Part shown: positions 1 to 7,266 of the stretch, piece after piece | Layout of the letters: every line of letters starts with the position of its first letter | How positions within the stretch are numbered: the stretch's first letter is position 1 | NCBI RefSeq assembly: GCF_916618885.1 | Contig: NZ_CAKAKH010000001.1 | Location: forward strand, 1,661,005 to 1,725,004 | Reading direction: 5' to 3' | Length of the DNA stretch: 64,000 nt | DNA from: Marinilactibacillus sp. Marseille-P9653 | GTDB taxonomy: Bacteria > Bacillota > Bacilli > Lactobacillales > Carnobacteriaceae_A | Program-made: the position numbers and the translations under genes | Notes under the pieces: model-generated | Database searches by the model: none | Seen by the model: only the letters and a program-made list of their open reading frames with translations | Told to the model about the DNA's origin: nothing

Positions 1-250
1 CATCCACACTACCAAATTTTTTCTTCGTGTCTTTAATAAGTTTTGTTGCAAACTCAGGATCACTAATATCTCCAGCGCAAGCAAAGATCTCTCCGCCGAA
101 CGCACTTAATTCAGAAATTTGTTCTTCTGAAATTTCTTTACGGCCGTTCAATACAATATTGTGGCCTTCTTTAGCAAAAGCATAAGCAATCGCTTTTCCA
201 ATGCCTCGTGAACTTCCCGTAACGATAACCGTTTTAATCTTATCTACCAC
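1..250 (-). CDS. fabG: 3-oxoacyl-ACP reductase FabG, C-terminal part missing (window edge)
   Basis: Short-chain dehydrogenase that reduces 3-oxoacyl-ACP with NADPH in the elongation cycle of fatty acid synthesis. About 83 codons are visible. They start at a GTG preceded by AGAGGTG and hold the Rossmann NADP-binding motif TGSSRGIG near residues 10-17, followed by the NGR segment and the GDISDPE stretch typical of FabG. The gene lies 17 bases downstream of fabD in the same orientation, so it is an operon member. The catalytic Ser-Tyr-Lys lies outside the window. Other SDR enzymes are possible from the fragment alone, but the position after fabD makes FabG very likely. Confidence 0.9.
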   Translation of the reverse strand, partial: MVDKIKTVIVTGSSRGIGKAIAYAFAKEGHNIVLNGRKEISEEQISELSAFGGEIFACAGDISDPEFATKLIKDTKKKFGSVD

Positions 251-267
251 TTTTTCACCTCTAATTA

Positions 268-1203
268 TTAGTTGGTACGCGCAAGCGCTTCAATTGCTTT
301 ATGCAATTGCTTGTCATTCTCTACATTCATAACTGAAACACTACGATCTATTTTCTTGACAAATGTTTTCAACGTTTTGCCTGGTCCTAATTCTACAAAA
401 GTATCCGCTCCGTCTTTGATCATCTGACGAATCATCTGTTCGAACCTTACTGGAGACATTACTTGTTGAACTAGTGTCGGTATAACTTCATCTATATTTT
501 CATAAGCTCTCGCATTCGTATTGCTGTATACAGGATAGAGAAATTCTTTTGTTCTAATATTTTTTAGCTCTACTTCCAAATTTTTCGCTGCGGGCTCAAG
601 TAATTTTGTGTGGAATGGGCCACTTACGTTAAGCGGAATCACTTTTTTAGCACCTGCCTCTTCAAGCTCTTTAATGGCTTGAGTGACACCAGCTTGTATT
701 CCAGCTACAACAATTTGACCTGGCATATTATAATTTGCTACTTGAACATAATGCGTCTCACTGATCTCGTCACATATTTTTTCAACGACTTCAGATTCTA
801 ATCCCATAACTGCGGCCATTGCACCGACACCTTCTGGGACGGCTTCGTCCATAAACTGTCCTCTTTTATGAACAAGCTTTACTGCATCTTCAAATGTAAA
901 AACCTCTGAGGAAACCAGTGCAGTATATTCACCTAAACTCAATCCTGCTACCATATCGGGTTTGATTCCGGCTTCTTGCATCAATTGTTCAATCGCATGA
1001 CTTAACGTTAAAATGGCTGGCTGCGTCAATGGTGTCCAATGTAATTTCTCATTCTGATTAAAAGCTAATTCAGCTATATTTATCGATAGTGCTTCACTTG
1101 CTTTATCAAAGGTTTGCTTTACAATTCCATATTGATCATATAATTCTTTACCCATACCATCGTATTGAGCGCCTTGCCCGCTAAATAAAAATGCTGTAGA
1201 CAT
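268..1203 (-). CDS. fabD: Malonyl-CoA:ACP transacylase FabD
   Basis: Transfers the malonyl group from CoA to acyl carrier protein, supplying the extender unit for fatty acid synthesis in the cytoplasm. The 311 residues match the family length. GQGAQ is at 9-13, the nucleophile Ser89 sits in GLSLGEYT, and catalytic His198 lies in GPFHT. The ATG follows a weak AAAGGAT site. The gene is in the fab operon between fabK and fabG. It is separated from fabK by 161 bases that contain an internal terminator-like hairpin and a second stem-loop, so its level may be set separately from that of the upstream genes. Confidence 0.97.
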   Translation of the reverse strand: MSTAFLFSGQGAQYDGMGKELYDQYGIVKQTFDKASEALSINIAELAFNQNEKLHWTPLTQPAILTLSHAIEQLMQEAGIKPDMVAGLSLGEYTALVSSEVFTFEDAVKLVHKRGQFMDEAVPEGVGAMAAVMGLESEVVEKICDEISETHYVQVANYNMPGQIVVAGIQAGVTQAIKELEEAGAKKVIPLNVSGPFHTKLLEPAAKNLEVELKNIRTKEFLYPVYSNTNARAYENIDEVIPTLVQQVMSPVRFEQMIRQMIKDGADTFVELGPGKTLKTFVKKIDRSVSVMNVENDKQLHKAIEALARTN

Positions 1204-1259
1204 ATTACAGATATCCTTTCTACTACGAAGCTTTATCGTTCTTTTATTGATTATTTCCA

Positions 1260-1305
1260 GGGAATGTCATAAAGCATTAATCCTGCTTATACACTCTACA
1301 TTCCC
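1260..1305 (-). other. Leader stem-loop upstream of fabD
   Basis: In the minus-strand RNA an 8-bp outer stem (GGGAATGT at 1305-1298 pairing with ACATTCCC at 1267-1260) encloses a loop that can form a short AUAAGC/GCUUUAU inner stem. It is not followed by a U tract, so it is not a standard terminator. It lies 57 bases upstream of the fabD start. A similar-sized stem-loop with the same GGGAAT opening precedes recG. The function is unknown. Confidence 0.45.
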
Positions 1306-1314
1306 CTTATAATC

Positions 1315-1363
1315 AAAAGACCGCTATACTTTGAATTTTTCAAAGTATAGATGGTCTTTTTTT
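1315..1363 (-). terminator. Terminator-like hairpin between fabK and fabD
   Basis: Inverted repeat CTATACTTTGA / TCAAAGTATAG (1324-1334 and 1340-1350), extended by AAAAGACC / GGTCTTTT. In the minus RNA it ends in UUUUGAUU, and on the plus strand in a run of T. It lies directly after the fabK stop inside an otherwise continuous fab operon, so it probably terminates part of the transcripts before fabD-fabG. Confidence 0.65.
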
Positions 1364-1364
1364 G

Positions 1365-2318
1365 TTATGCAAATACTACAGGATTGGATGTTAACTCTTT
1401 GTATTCTTGCATGAGTTCTTCTACAATTTCTTTACACGACTGTTCTTTTTTGACTAGTCCAGCACTCTGTCCTGCCATGAAAGAACCTGTATCCTTATCC
1501 CCTTCAACAACTGCTCGTCTAAGTGCGCCTTTTCCTAATTCTTCTAACCTAGAAAAATCTGGATTCTCGTCACTTGTGATTTCTTTTTCGACTTGCAGAT
1601 ATTCTCGTGTTAGTTTATTTCTTAAAACACGAACTGGGTGACCGGTGATGAGACCTGTTACAACAGTGTCGATATCTCTAGCTTTTATGACTCTCTTCTT
1701 GAAGTTCTCATGGGCGATACTTTCAGTAGCTACAACGAATCTAGTACCTAGCTGGACAGCTGAAGCTCCTAACATGATGGCAGCTGCAACGCCTCTTCCG
1801 TCCGCAATACCGCCTGCAGCGATTACAGGAATCGTAACTGCATCAACCACTTGAGGAACAAGTGTCATAGTTGTAGATTTACCGATATGTCCACCGGCTT
1901 CCATTCCTTCACAGATAATTGCGTCCGCGCCCTCATTTTGCATTCGTTTTGCAAGAGCAACCGAAGCAACAACTGGAATGACCACGATACCAGCTTCTTT
2001 GAACTTTTTCATGTATTTACCCGGGCTACCCGCACCTGTGGAAATGACTTTAACTTTTTCTTGGCAAACGACTTCAACCACTTCATCAACATAAGGTGAT
2101 AGAAGAAGAACGTTTACTCCAAAGGGTTTATCTGTCATTTCTTTAGTTTCACGGATTAGTTTACGTACGAATTCTCCCGGTTCATGACCAGCCCCTATCA
2201 TGCCTAATCCACCAGCATTGGAGACCCCAGCCGCTAAGCTAGGTGTTCCCACCCATGACATTGCTCCTTGGATAATAGGATAGTTGATTCCAATTTTTTC
2301 CATTAGTGCTTGATTCAT
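1365..2318 (-). CDS. fabK: Enoyl-ACP reductase II FabK (FMN-dependent)
   Basis: Reduces trans-2-enoyl-ACP with NAD(P)H through bound FMN, the last step of each elongation cycle. It takes the place of FabI in many Lactobacillales. The 317 residues have the nitronate monooxygenase/FabK TIM-barrel pattern: QGAMSW near 18-23, a central GMEAGGHIG (phosphate and FMN binding), IAAGGIADGRG, and LGTRFV. The gene follows the acyl carrier protein gene by 25 bases and starts at an ATG behind AAGGGAG. The name FabK rather than nitronate monooxygenase rests on the fab operon context as well as on the motifs. Confidence 0.94.
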   Translation of the reverse strand: MNQALMEKIGINYPIIQGAMSWVGTPSLAAGVSNAGGLGMIGAGHEPGEFVRKLIRETKEMTDKPFGVNVLLLSPYVDEVVEVVCQEKVKVISTGAGSPGKYMKKFKEAGIVVIPVVASVALAKRMQNEGADAIICEGMEAGGHIGKSTTMTLVPQVVDAVTIPVIAAGGIADGRGVAAAIMLGASAVQLGTRFVVATESIAHENFKKRVIKARDIDTVVTGLITGHPVRVLRNKLTREYLQVEKEITSDENPDFSRLEELGKGALRRAVVEGDKDTGSFMAGQSAGLVKKEQSCKEIVEELMQEYKELTSNPVVFA

Positions 2319-2343
2319 ATAGGAGCTCCCTTCTAAATATTGA

Positions 2344-2571
2344 TTAAGCTAGTTGCTCATCTACATATTTAACGATATCTTGAACAGTGTTTAATCCTTC
2401 TTCAGTTTCAATTTTGATATCAAATTCATCTTCGATATCGTTAATGATTTGGAATAAGTCTAAGCTGTCTGCTTCTAATTCCTCACGGAAGTTTGTGTTT
2501 AATTGTACTTCTTCTTTTTCTTTATCTAATTGATCCACGATGATTTCTTGAATAGTTTCGAAAGTTGACAT
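2344..2571 (-). CDS. acpP: Acyl carrier protein of the fab operon
   Basis: Small acidic carrier of growing acyl chains. The 75 residues hold the phosphopantetheine attachment site Ser36 in EADSLDL. I chose the ATG at 2571 over an in-frame TTG 15 bases upstream because GGAGG lies at the proper distance from this ATG and overlaps the longer version. It sits between fabH and fabK. A second acyl carrier protein is encoded at 52752-52991, next to plsX, so the genome has at least two. In streptococci and enterococci the fab-operon copy is one of two carriers with separate roles. Confidence 0.95.
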   Translation of the reverse strand: MSTFETIQEIIVDQLDKEKEEVQLNTNFREELEADSLDLFQIINDIEDEFDIKIETEEGLNTVQDIVKYVDEQLA

Positions 2572-2592
2572 TATTTGTTCCTCCAAATTTTT

Positions 2593-3579
2593 TTATAGTT
2601 TGATTAACAGTGATCCCCATGCTAACCCGCCACCAAAGCCGGTCAGCACGATAGTTTGATTATTTCCGAGCTGGATGTCTCCATTTTCTATTAATTCTTC
2701 CAATAATATCGGTATACTAGCCGCCGATGTATTTCCATAGTGCTGGATATTTTGAGGAAACTTCTCTAATGGCTGTTTTAATTTCTTAGACACTGCTTTG
2801 ATCAATCGAGCGTTCGCCTGATGTAATAAAAAGTAATCGACGTCTTCAAGTTGAAGTTGACTATTTTCAACTACATCGCTAATACTCTTTGGAACAGATC
2901 TGACAACAAAATCGAAAATGTCACGTCCGCTCATTTTCAGGTGAGCATCCGTTTCTTTTTCAGGAGTCAGCGGATTCTGAACCGAACTTTCTCCAGAAGT
3001 AAGCGCGCTTCCCCTAGATCCGTCAGCATGAATGTCTTCATTGATAAAGCTTTGAGTATGTTCGTTTCTTTCAAGTAACATAGCTCCTGCTCCATCTCCG
3101 AAAAGTACTGCGGTAGAACGATCCGACCAATTCACTACTTTAGACATCACTTCTGCACCAATAACTAGCGCGTAACGATAAGAACCAACCGATAACATTT
3201 TCTCAGCAACCGAACTGGCATACACAAATCCAGAACAAGCAGCGTTCAAGTCAAATGCTATTGCATTTGTAGCCTGAATGTTTGCTTGTATCTTGCACGC
3301 TACTGACGGTGACTGTGAATCAGGTGACATTGTTGCGACAATAATCAATCCAATTTCACTTACGTCTACACCACTATTAGCTAATGCATTCTCAGCTGCT
3401 TTTGTGCCTAGATCAGAGGTATTCTCAGTTGTGCTAATATGTCTTTGCTTTATACCTGTACGTGAACTAATCCATTCGTCAGAAGTATCCAACCACTCTG
3501 TCAGATCCTCATTTGTAAGAATCTTTTCAGGAATATATTTTCCAACTGAACAAATTTTAACTTTCGCTTGATTACTCAC
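2593..3579 (-). CDS. fabH: 3-oxoacyl-ACP synthase III FabH
   Basis: Condenses acetyl-CoA (or a branched acyl-CoA) with malonyl-ACP to start fatty acid synthesis. The 328 residues show the thiolase-fold catalytic triad: Cys115 in AACSGF, His253 in LLHQAN and Asn283 in YGNTSAAS. The C-terminal GFGGGLAWGS is characteristic of FabH. It starts with GTG overlapping the TGA stop of fabT (GTGA), which indicates translational coupling with the regulator gene. The acyl carrier protein gene follows directly. Confidence 0.97.
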   Translation of the reverse strand: MSNQAKVKICSVGKYIPEKILTNEDLTEWLDTSDEWISSRTGIKQRHISTTENTSDLGTKAAENALANSGVDVSEIGLIIVATMSPDSQSPSVACKIQANIQATNAIAFDLNAACSGFVYASSVAEKMLSVGSYRYALVIGAEVMSKVVNWSDRSTAVLFGDGAGAMLLERNEHTQSFINEDIHADGSRGSALTSGESSVQNPLTPEKETDAHLKMSGRDIFDFVVRSVPKSISDVVENSQLQLEDVDYFLLHQANARLIKAVSKKLKQPLEKFPQNIQHYGNTSAASIPILLEELIENGDIQLGNNQTIVLTGFGGGLAWGSLLIKL

Positions 3580-4031
3580 TTCGGTAACTGCTCCTTTGTA
3601 CGCTCTAAGAAATCATGTAAATTTTTCAAGCCTAGCATTAGAATTTCTGATTGATCCTTGTCCATCTCTGCAATGGTTTCCTTTACCATATCTCTATGGA
3701 ACTTATCATGAAGTCTATACAGTAAACGTCCTGTAGGGCTAAGAGATAGTTTTACAACTCTTCTATCGTGATCCGTACGTACTCTTTCTACGTAATTTTT
3801 TCGCACTAGATTATTGACCGAAACGGTTAATGTCCCAGCTGTTACACCCAGTTTTTTTGCTACTTCACTGGTTGTAAGTTGCTCGTACATGCCTATTGCC
3901 TCAATCGTGTGCATCTCTTTGATAGAAACATCTTTAAACCTACTGGATTGTAGTGTTTTCTCTTCAATCATCAATACATCATTGAATATCGTAACGAGAT
4001 ATTTATTGATTTCATTAACTAATGGGTCCAC
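3576..4031 (-). CDS. fabT: MarR-family fatty acid synthesis repressor FabT
   Basis: Winged-helix repressor that, in streptococci and relatives, binds fab promoters with long-chain acyl-ACP as co-repressor. The 151 residues contain the MarR core: helix-turn-helix around residues 55-75 (TTSEVAKKLGVTAGTLT) and the wing DHDRRVVKLSLSPTG. The GTG start is preceded by GGAGGAG. It is the first gene of the operon and its stop overlaps the fabH start. Two TTTGAnTATCAAA palindromes over its own promoter indicate autoregulation. The position before fabH and the operator type together support FabT over a generic MarR protein. Confidence 0.94.
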   Translation of the reverse strand: MDPLVNEINKYLVTIFNDVLMIEEKTLQSSRFKDVSIKEMHTIEAIGMYEQLTTSEVAKKLGVTAGTLTVSVNNLVRKNYVERVRTDHDRRVVKLSLSPTGRLLYRLHDKFHRDMVKETIAEMDKDQSEILMLGLKNLHDFLERTKEQLPK

Positions 4032-4066
4032 ACCAACTCCTCCATTTCTTCACTCAGTCAATATAC

Positions 4067-4095
4067 TTTGATTATCAAATTATTTGACTATCAAA
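4067..4095. promoter_or_regulatory. Two tandem FabT operators
   Basis: Two near-identical palindromes, TTTGATTATCAAA at 4067-4079 and TTTGACTATCAAA at 4083-4095, spaced 16 bases centre to centre. They lie just downstream of and touching the -10 box of the fabT promoter. They match the known FabT operator core TTTGATNATCAAA, so repression would block initiation at the fab operon. Confidence 0.85.
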
Positions 4096-4123
4096 ATATA
4101 ATATACATTTGAATTAGTGTCAA
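4095..4123 (-). promoter_or_regulatory. fab operon promoter
   Basis: TTGACA (4123-4118), a 17-base spacer and TATATT (4100-4095), read on the minus strand. A near-consensus sigma-A promoter upstream of fabT, overlapped at its 3' end by a FabT operator. Confidence 0.85.
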
Positions 4124-4210
4124 GAAAAAATTTATTTCTTAAGTTTTGCTCACGCATATCCCGTAATATCAAGCTTTACTAAAATTTAAAATAAGAATAT
4201 TTTAATTTAA

Positions 4211-4263
4211 TAAACAAAATAACTTGAAGACCGGCTCTATATGAGTAGGTCTTCAAGTTATTT
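4211..4263 (-). terminator. Terminator of the DUF2187 gene
   Basis: Perfect 16-bp stem (4217-4232 with 4248-4263; arms AAATAACTTGAAGACC and its complement) followed on the minus strand by TTTTGTTT. It separates the gene at 4275-4640 from the fab promoter. Confidence 0.9.
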
Positions 4264-4274
4264 GATTACACTAT

Positions 4275-4640
4275 TTAATCTAATTCTTCTGTTTCATCGC
4301 TTACTTGCTTTTTAAATCCTTCAATATCCTTGAAGTTTACAACTGTTTTTTCTTCCATCAAGTCATGCATTCTTTCTGCTGACTGATCCCAGTTGATTTT
4401 AACAATTGCGCTATTCATAAGCAACTTTTCGATGACACCTTCCATTGGTTCATCTCTAAAGAAAAAGACGATTTCGTCTCCAATATCCGGTCTCAGATCT
4501 TCTTTTATCGATTCAATAATCTCGACAGCTTCTTTATAAGGCAAATCCAGTAAATTAGCAATTCGGGAGTTGCTGGCACCTTTTCGAAGTTCGGTTTCAA
4601 CTAAAATTTGAACTTCATCGGTAATTTTTTCTTTAGCCAT
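4275..4640 (-). CDS. DUF2187 (YkvS-like) protein with an N-terminal helix-turn-helix-like extension
   Basis: 121 residues, function unknown. The C-terminal half (about 52-105: IGDEIVFFF..EPMEGVIEKL..NSAIVKI...EKTVVNFKDI) resembles the short beta-rich YkvS/DUF2187 proteins of Bacillus. The first 50 residues (KGASNSRIANLLDLPYKEA) read like a helix-turn-helix, which the usual roughly 60-residue YkvS proteins lack. The gene is monocistronic, with a TATAAT box at 4698-4693 and a strong terminator. A nucleic-acid-binding role is inference from the extension only. Confidence 0.75.
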   Translation of the reverse strand: MAKEKITDEVQILVETELRKGASNSRIANLLDLPYKEAVEIIESIKEDLRPDIGDEIVFFFRDEPMEGVIEKLLMNSAIVKINWDQSAERMHDLMEEKTVVNFKDIEGFKKQVSDETEELD

Positions 4641-4763
4641 AAAAATCTCCTTAGTCTTAGAATTTCAGATCTATATTAAATGTTTCTAATCTATTATAAC
4701 ATAAATTCGTCATTTAATCGATTAATGTCATTCTAAAGCATGAATCAGCTGTTTTAAGATGCC

Positions 4764-5381
4764 TTACAGGTTTTCATACCACATTGAAGCTGCTTCAAGT
4801 TCTGCATTAGAAAGACTGTGTCCGTCTCTCCCCCAATACATTTGTACACTTGCATTCGCTTGTTTCAATAATTGCTCAAGCTCTTTTGTTTCTTCCGGCG
4901 AACAAATCGGATCATTTTCACCAGCACCAATAAAAATTCTCTGGTTGGATAAATCTGGTAATTGAACAGATCTTAATGGCACCATTGGATGTAGTAACAT
5001 ACCTTGATAAAAAGCATCACTATAATGAAATAGCAAACTTCCAGCAATATTTGCACCATTAGAATAACCCAGGATGACTAATTGTTTTTTATTAAAATCA
5101 TATTCTTTTGAAGCAGTATTTAAAAAATCATACATCTTAACCGTTTCTTCTTTTAAGCTGTCTTCATCTAAAACACCCATTGCTTTTCTTTTAAAGAATC
5201 GGTTCATACCATTTTCGTCGATATTTCCCCTAGGGCTTAAAATACCTGCTTGAGGATCAATGAGTTTTGCAAGTTGAACTAAGTCGTTCTCATCTCCACC
5301 GGTACCATGCAAAAGTAAGAAAATGGTTTTATTTCCCATCAATGGTTCGTTGTATATATGTTTAAAAGAATACATAGACAT
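4764..5381 (-). CDS. mhqD: Alpha/beta hydrolase, MhqD-like carboxylesterase
   Basis: Predicted cytoplasmic esterase of the phospholipase/carboxylesterase family. It has LLLHGTGGDEND near 23-33, nucleophile Ser108 in GYSNGA, and probable Asp157 and His188 completing the triad. The pattern RFFKR, GYSNGANIA, SLLFHY and HPMVP closely resembles Bacillus MhqD, a hydrolase induced by quinones and diamide. It lies 20 bases after the mhqR-like gene and downstream of an FMN reductase gene, the same functional grouping as the Bacillus MhqR regulon. The true substrate is not known from the sequence. Confidence 0.8.
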   Translation of the reverse strand: MSMYSFKHIYNEPLMGNKTIFLLLHGTGGDENDLVQLAKLIDPQAGILSPRGNIDENGMNRFFKRKAMGVLDEDSLKEETVKMYDFLNTASKEYDFNKKQLVILGYSNGANIAGSLLFHYSDAFYQGMLLHPMVPLRSVQLPDLSNQRIFIGAGENDPICSPEETKELEQLLKQANASVQMYWGRDGHSLSNAELEAASMWYENL

Positions 5382-5401
5382 TAAAATAATCCTCTCACTA
5401 C

Positions 5402-5842
5402 TTATTTGATTAACTTGGTTGCTTTGTATCCTACTTCTTTAAGTAATGCTCTCAACTTGTTCAAATCACTATCAGACAGTTCTTTGAATAGCTTTTCGAT
5501 TGTTTCAGCATGCTGTGGAAAAATTTCTGTCATTTTCTGTTGACCTTCATCTGTCAATTCAGCAAAAGTGACTCTTCTATCTTTCACATCGGCGACTCGT
5601 TGCACAAGTCCTTTTTCCTCAAGTCTATCAATAACGTAAGTGATACTGCTTGAAGCCAATAAAATTTTCTTCCCGATCATTTGAATCGGCTGTTTACCAC
5701 GGTTGTAAAGATACTCCATAACTGTAAATTCAGTTGCGTTCAATCCATAAGATACCATGTCTTCTTTCACAACTCTCTCTACACTCGAAGCTGCTCTTAA
5801 TATCGTTGTTAATGCTTTTAACGAGTCTTCATTTCTTGTCAT
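5402..5842 (-). CDS. mhqR: MarR-family regulator, MhqR-like
   Basis: 146-residue winged-helix repressor. The stretch GLNATEFTVMEYLY..GKQPIQ.IGKKILLASSSITYVIDRLEEKGL and the wing DVKDRRVTFAELT are close to Bacillus MhqR, which represses quinone- and diamide-induced detoxification genes. The gene lies between an FMN reductase gene (upstream) and an esterase gene (downstream), its likely targets. A GAATTC-centred imperfect palindrome at 5873-5886, just upstream of this gene, is a candidate operator. A related OhrR-type role is less likely because no conserved N-terminal sensing cysteine is present. Confidence 0.8.
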   Translation of the reverse strand: MTRNEDSLKALTTILRAASSVERVVKEDMVSYGLNATEFTVMEYLYNRGKQPIQMIGKKILLASSSITYVIDRLEEKGLVQRVADVKDRRVTFAELTDEGQQKMTEIFPQHAETIEKLFKELSDSDLNKLRALLKEVGYKATKLIK

Positions 5843-5872
5843 ATCATCACCTACTTGTTTATTCTTAATAAT

Positions 5873-5886
5873 ATATGAATTCGTAT
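5873..5886. promoter_or_regulatory. Candidate MhqR operator
   Basis: ATATGAATTCGTAT, a near-palindrome centred on GAATTC, 31 bases upstream of the regulator start. Published MhqR sites are also centred on a GAATTC-like core. No second copy is obvious before the FMN reductase gene, so this is tentative. Confidence 0.4.
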
Positions 5887-5929
5887 TACTTCACAACATT
5901 TATTTCGGCTTTACCTTATGCTTTTTAAA

Positions 5930-6502
5930 TTATGCATGTTTCTTATCTCGGACACCTCTCATAGCCTCTGTCCAGGGTAATAACTGTTCAATCATCGTTT
6001 TTACTGTTTTTGTTTGTGCTTCGGTCGGATTGAGTTTCGGATAATCGAAATCGTAAAAAATGGATAAAGCTGGATTCGTTCGAACATGCGCTACTTGAAA
6101 CTCTGATAGAACTGTTCTTAGCTGCTCTGCAGAGCGAACCCCACCAGATGATCCATAACTCACAATTCCAGCTGCTTTATCGTTTAACTCTTCATATAGA
6201 AAGTCCAGTGCATTTTTCAAAGCACTTGGAATACCATGATTATATTCTGGTGTGATAAAAATATAACCATCTTTTTCTTCCATTTTCCTAGACCATGGAA
6301 GTTGCTTTTCACGTTCGACTAATTCATCAGTAAAAGCCGGAGAAGTTGGTTCTGCAAATACAGGTAGGTCATAGTCTTTTATATCTACAATTTCGAATTC
6401 CGCATCATCTTGCTCTACAGCTAATTGTTTCACCCACTTTGCAACATCTAAGTTTACTCGATTTTCTCTGATGGTTCCTGTCACTATACCAATCTTTAAC
6501 AA
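5930..6502 (-). CDS. NADPH-dependent FMN reductase (azoreductase/quinone reductase type)
   Basis: Flavodoxin-like fold enzyme of 190 residues that reduces FMN, quinones or azo compounds with NAD(P)H. GTIRENR near 9-15 is the FMN phosphate loop; TPEYNHGIPSALKNALDFLY (about 84-103) and SYGSSGGVRSAEQLR are family hallmarks. The start is a TTG 7 bases after GGAGG. A TATAAT box with a TTTATA -35 at 17 bases lies upstream. It is the first gene of a run with mhqR and mhqD, which suggests a role in removing quinones and other electrophiles. Confidence 0.87.
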   Translation of the reverse strand: MLKIGIVTGTIRENRVNLDVAKWVKQLAVEQDDAEFEIVDIKDYDLPVFAEPTSPAFTDELVEREKQLPWSRKMEEKDGYIFITPEYNHGIPSALKNALDFLYEELNDKAAGIVSYGSSGGVRSAEQLRTVLSEFQVAHVRTNPALSIFYDFDYPKLNPTEAQTKTVKTMIEQLLPWTEAMRGVRDKKHA

Positions 6503-6579
6503 AAAAATTCCTCCTCTTTTAATCGCCTACATTATATCATTCATTGTAAAATTTATAAAAGTATAACCCTGAGCAGTTT

Positions 6580-7140
6580 TTATTGCACCTGTTTATGCAT
6601 ACTGAAAAATAGATTGATATATCCTATAAATGCAATGACTTGAAAAATACTAGTTAGTAGAATCAATGCGATGATATTTCTTTCTGACATTTCTGGCATG
6701 ATAACGAGTATGAACATACAACTATAGAAAACAATTGTACCAATTTTCCCAAACCATTTTGCTCCGTCTATGATCTTTCTCTTTTTGAATAGTAGATAAC
6801 TCATTAAAAATATACTGAATTCCTTTATGATGAATAATAAAAGTAAGTACATTACAATAGGCCATTTGATAAACAACATAGTTGCTACAGCCAACTGAGT
6901 GAGTTTATCTGCAACTGGATCTATAAGTTTTCCAAGCTGCGTTCCTTGATCGAAATGGCGTGCAATATATCCATCAAGAGCATCTGTTAAACCCGATATA
7001 AATAAAATTCCTGCTGCTATCATATAATCTTCGATCGTAATAGCTGTTAAATAAATATAGCTGAATACTGGAATCAGTAACACTCTAAAGTAAGATAATA
7101 GATTAGGAATTTTTAGCCAGTCTCCTCTGTCGATTTTCAT
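6580..7140 (-). CDS. CDP-alcohol phosphatidyltransferase (PgsA-like)
   Basis: Membrane enzyme of phospholipid synthesis that swaps CMP of CDP-diacylglycerol for an alcohol such as glycerol-3-phosphate. The family signature D-x2-DG-x2-AR-x8-G-x3-D-x3-D is complete around residues 47-75 (LTDALDGYIAR...GKLIDPVADK). There are about five hydrophobic segments (roughly 13-33, 36-52, 85-118, 125-145, 155-180). 186 residues is usual for PgsA. The gene stands alone, whereas pgsA in Bacilli usually sits by cinA-recA, so this could be a paralogue or cardiolipin-synthase-type enzyme; the substrate is left open. Confidence 0.85.
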   Translation of the reverse strand: MKIDRGDWLKIPNLLSYFRVLLIPVFSYIYLTAITIEDYMIAAGILFISGLTDALDGYIARHFDQGTQLGKLIDPVADKLTQLAVATMLFIKWPIVMYLLLLFIIKEFSIFLMSYLLFKKRKIIDGAKWFGKIGTIVFYSCMFILVIMPEMSERNIIALILLTSIFQVIAFIGYINLFFSMHKQVQ

Positions 7141-7170
7141 ACTAATCCTTCACCTCTTTTTATGAAAATA

Positions 7171-7205
7171 GAAAAAAGAAGAACCCGCACTTGGATCCTT
7201 CTTTT
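7171..7205 (-). terminator. Terminator of the gene at 7267-7755
   Basis: 11-bp stem with two G-U pairs (7176-7186 with 7193-7203), a six-base loop and a run of U on the minus strand. Confidence 0.8.
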
Positions 7206-7266
7206 CTACTACTATACTAAATCCTTCTTCAAAAATGTTGCTCATTCAGATCGAAATGAGCTGGTC

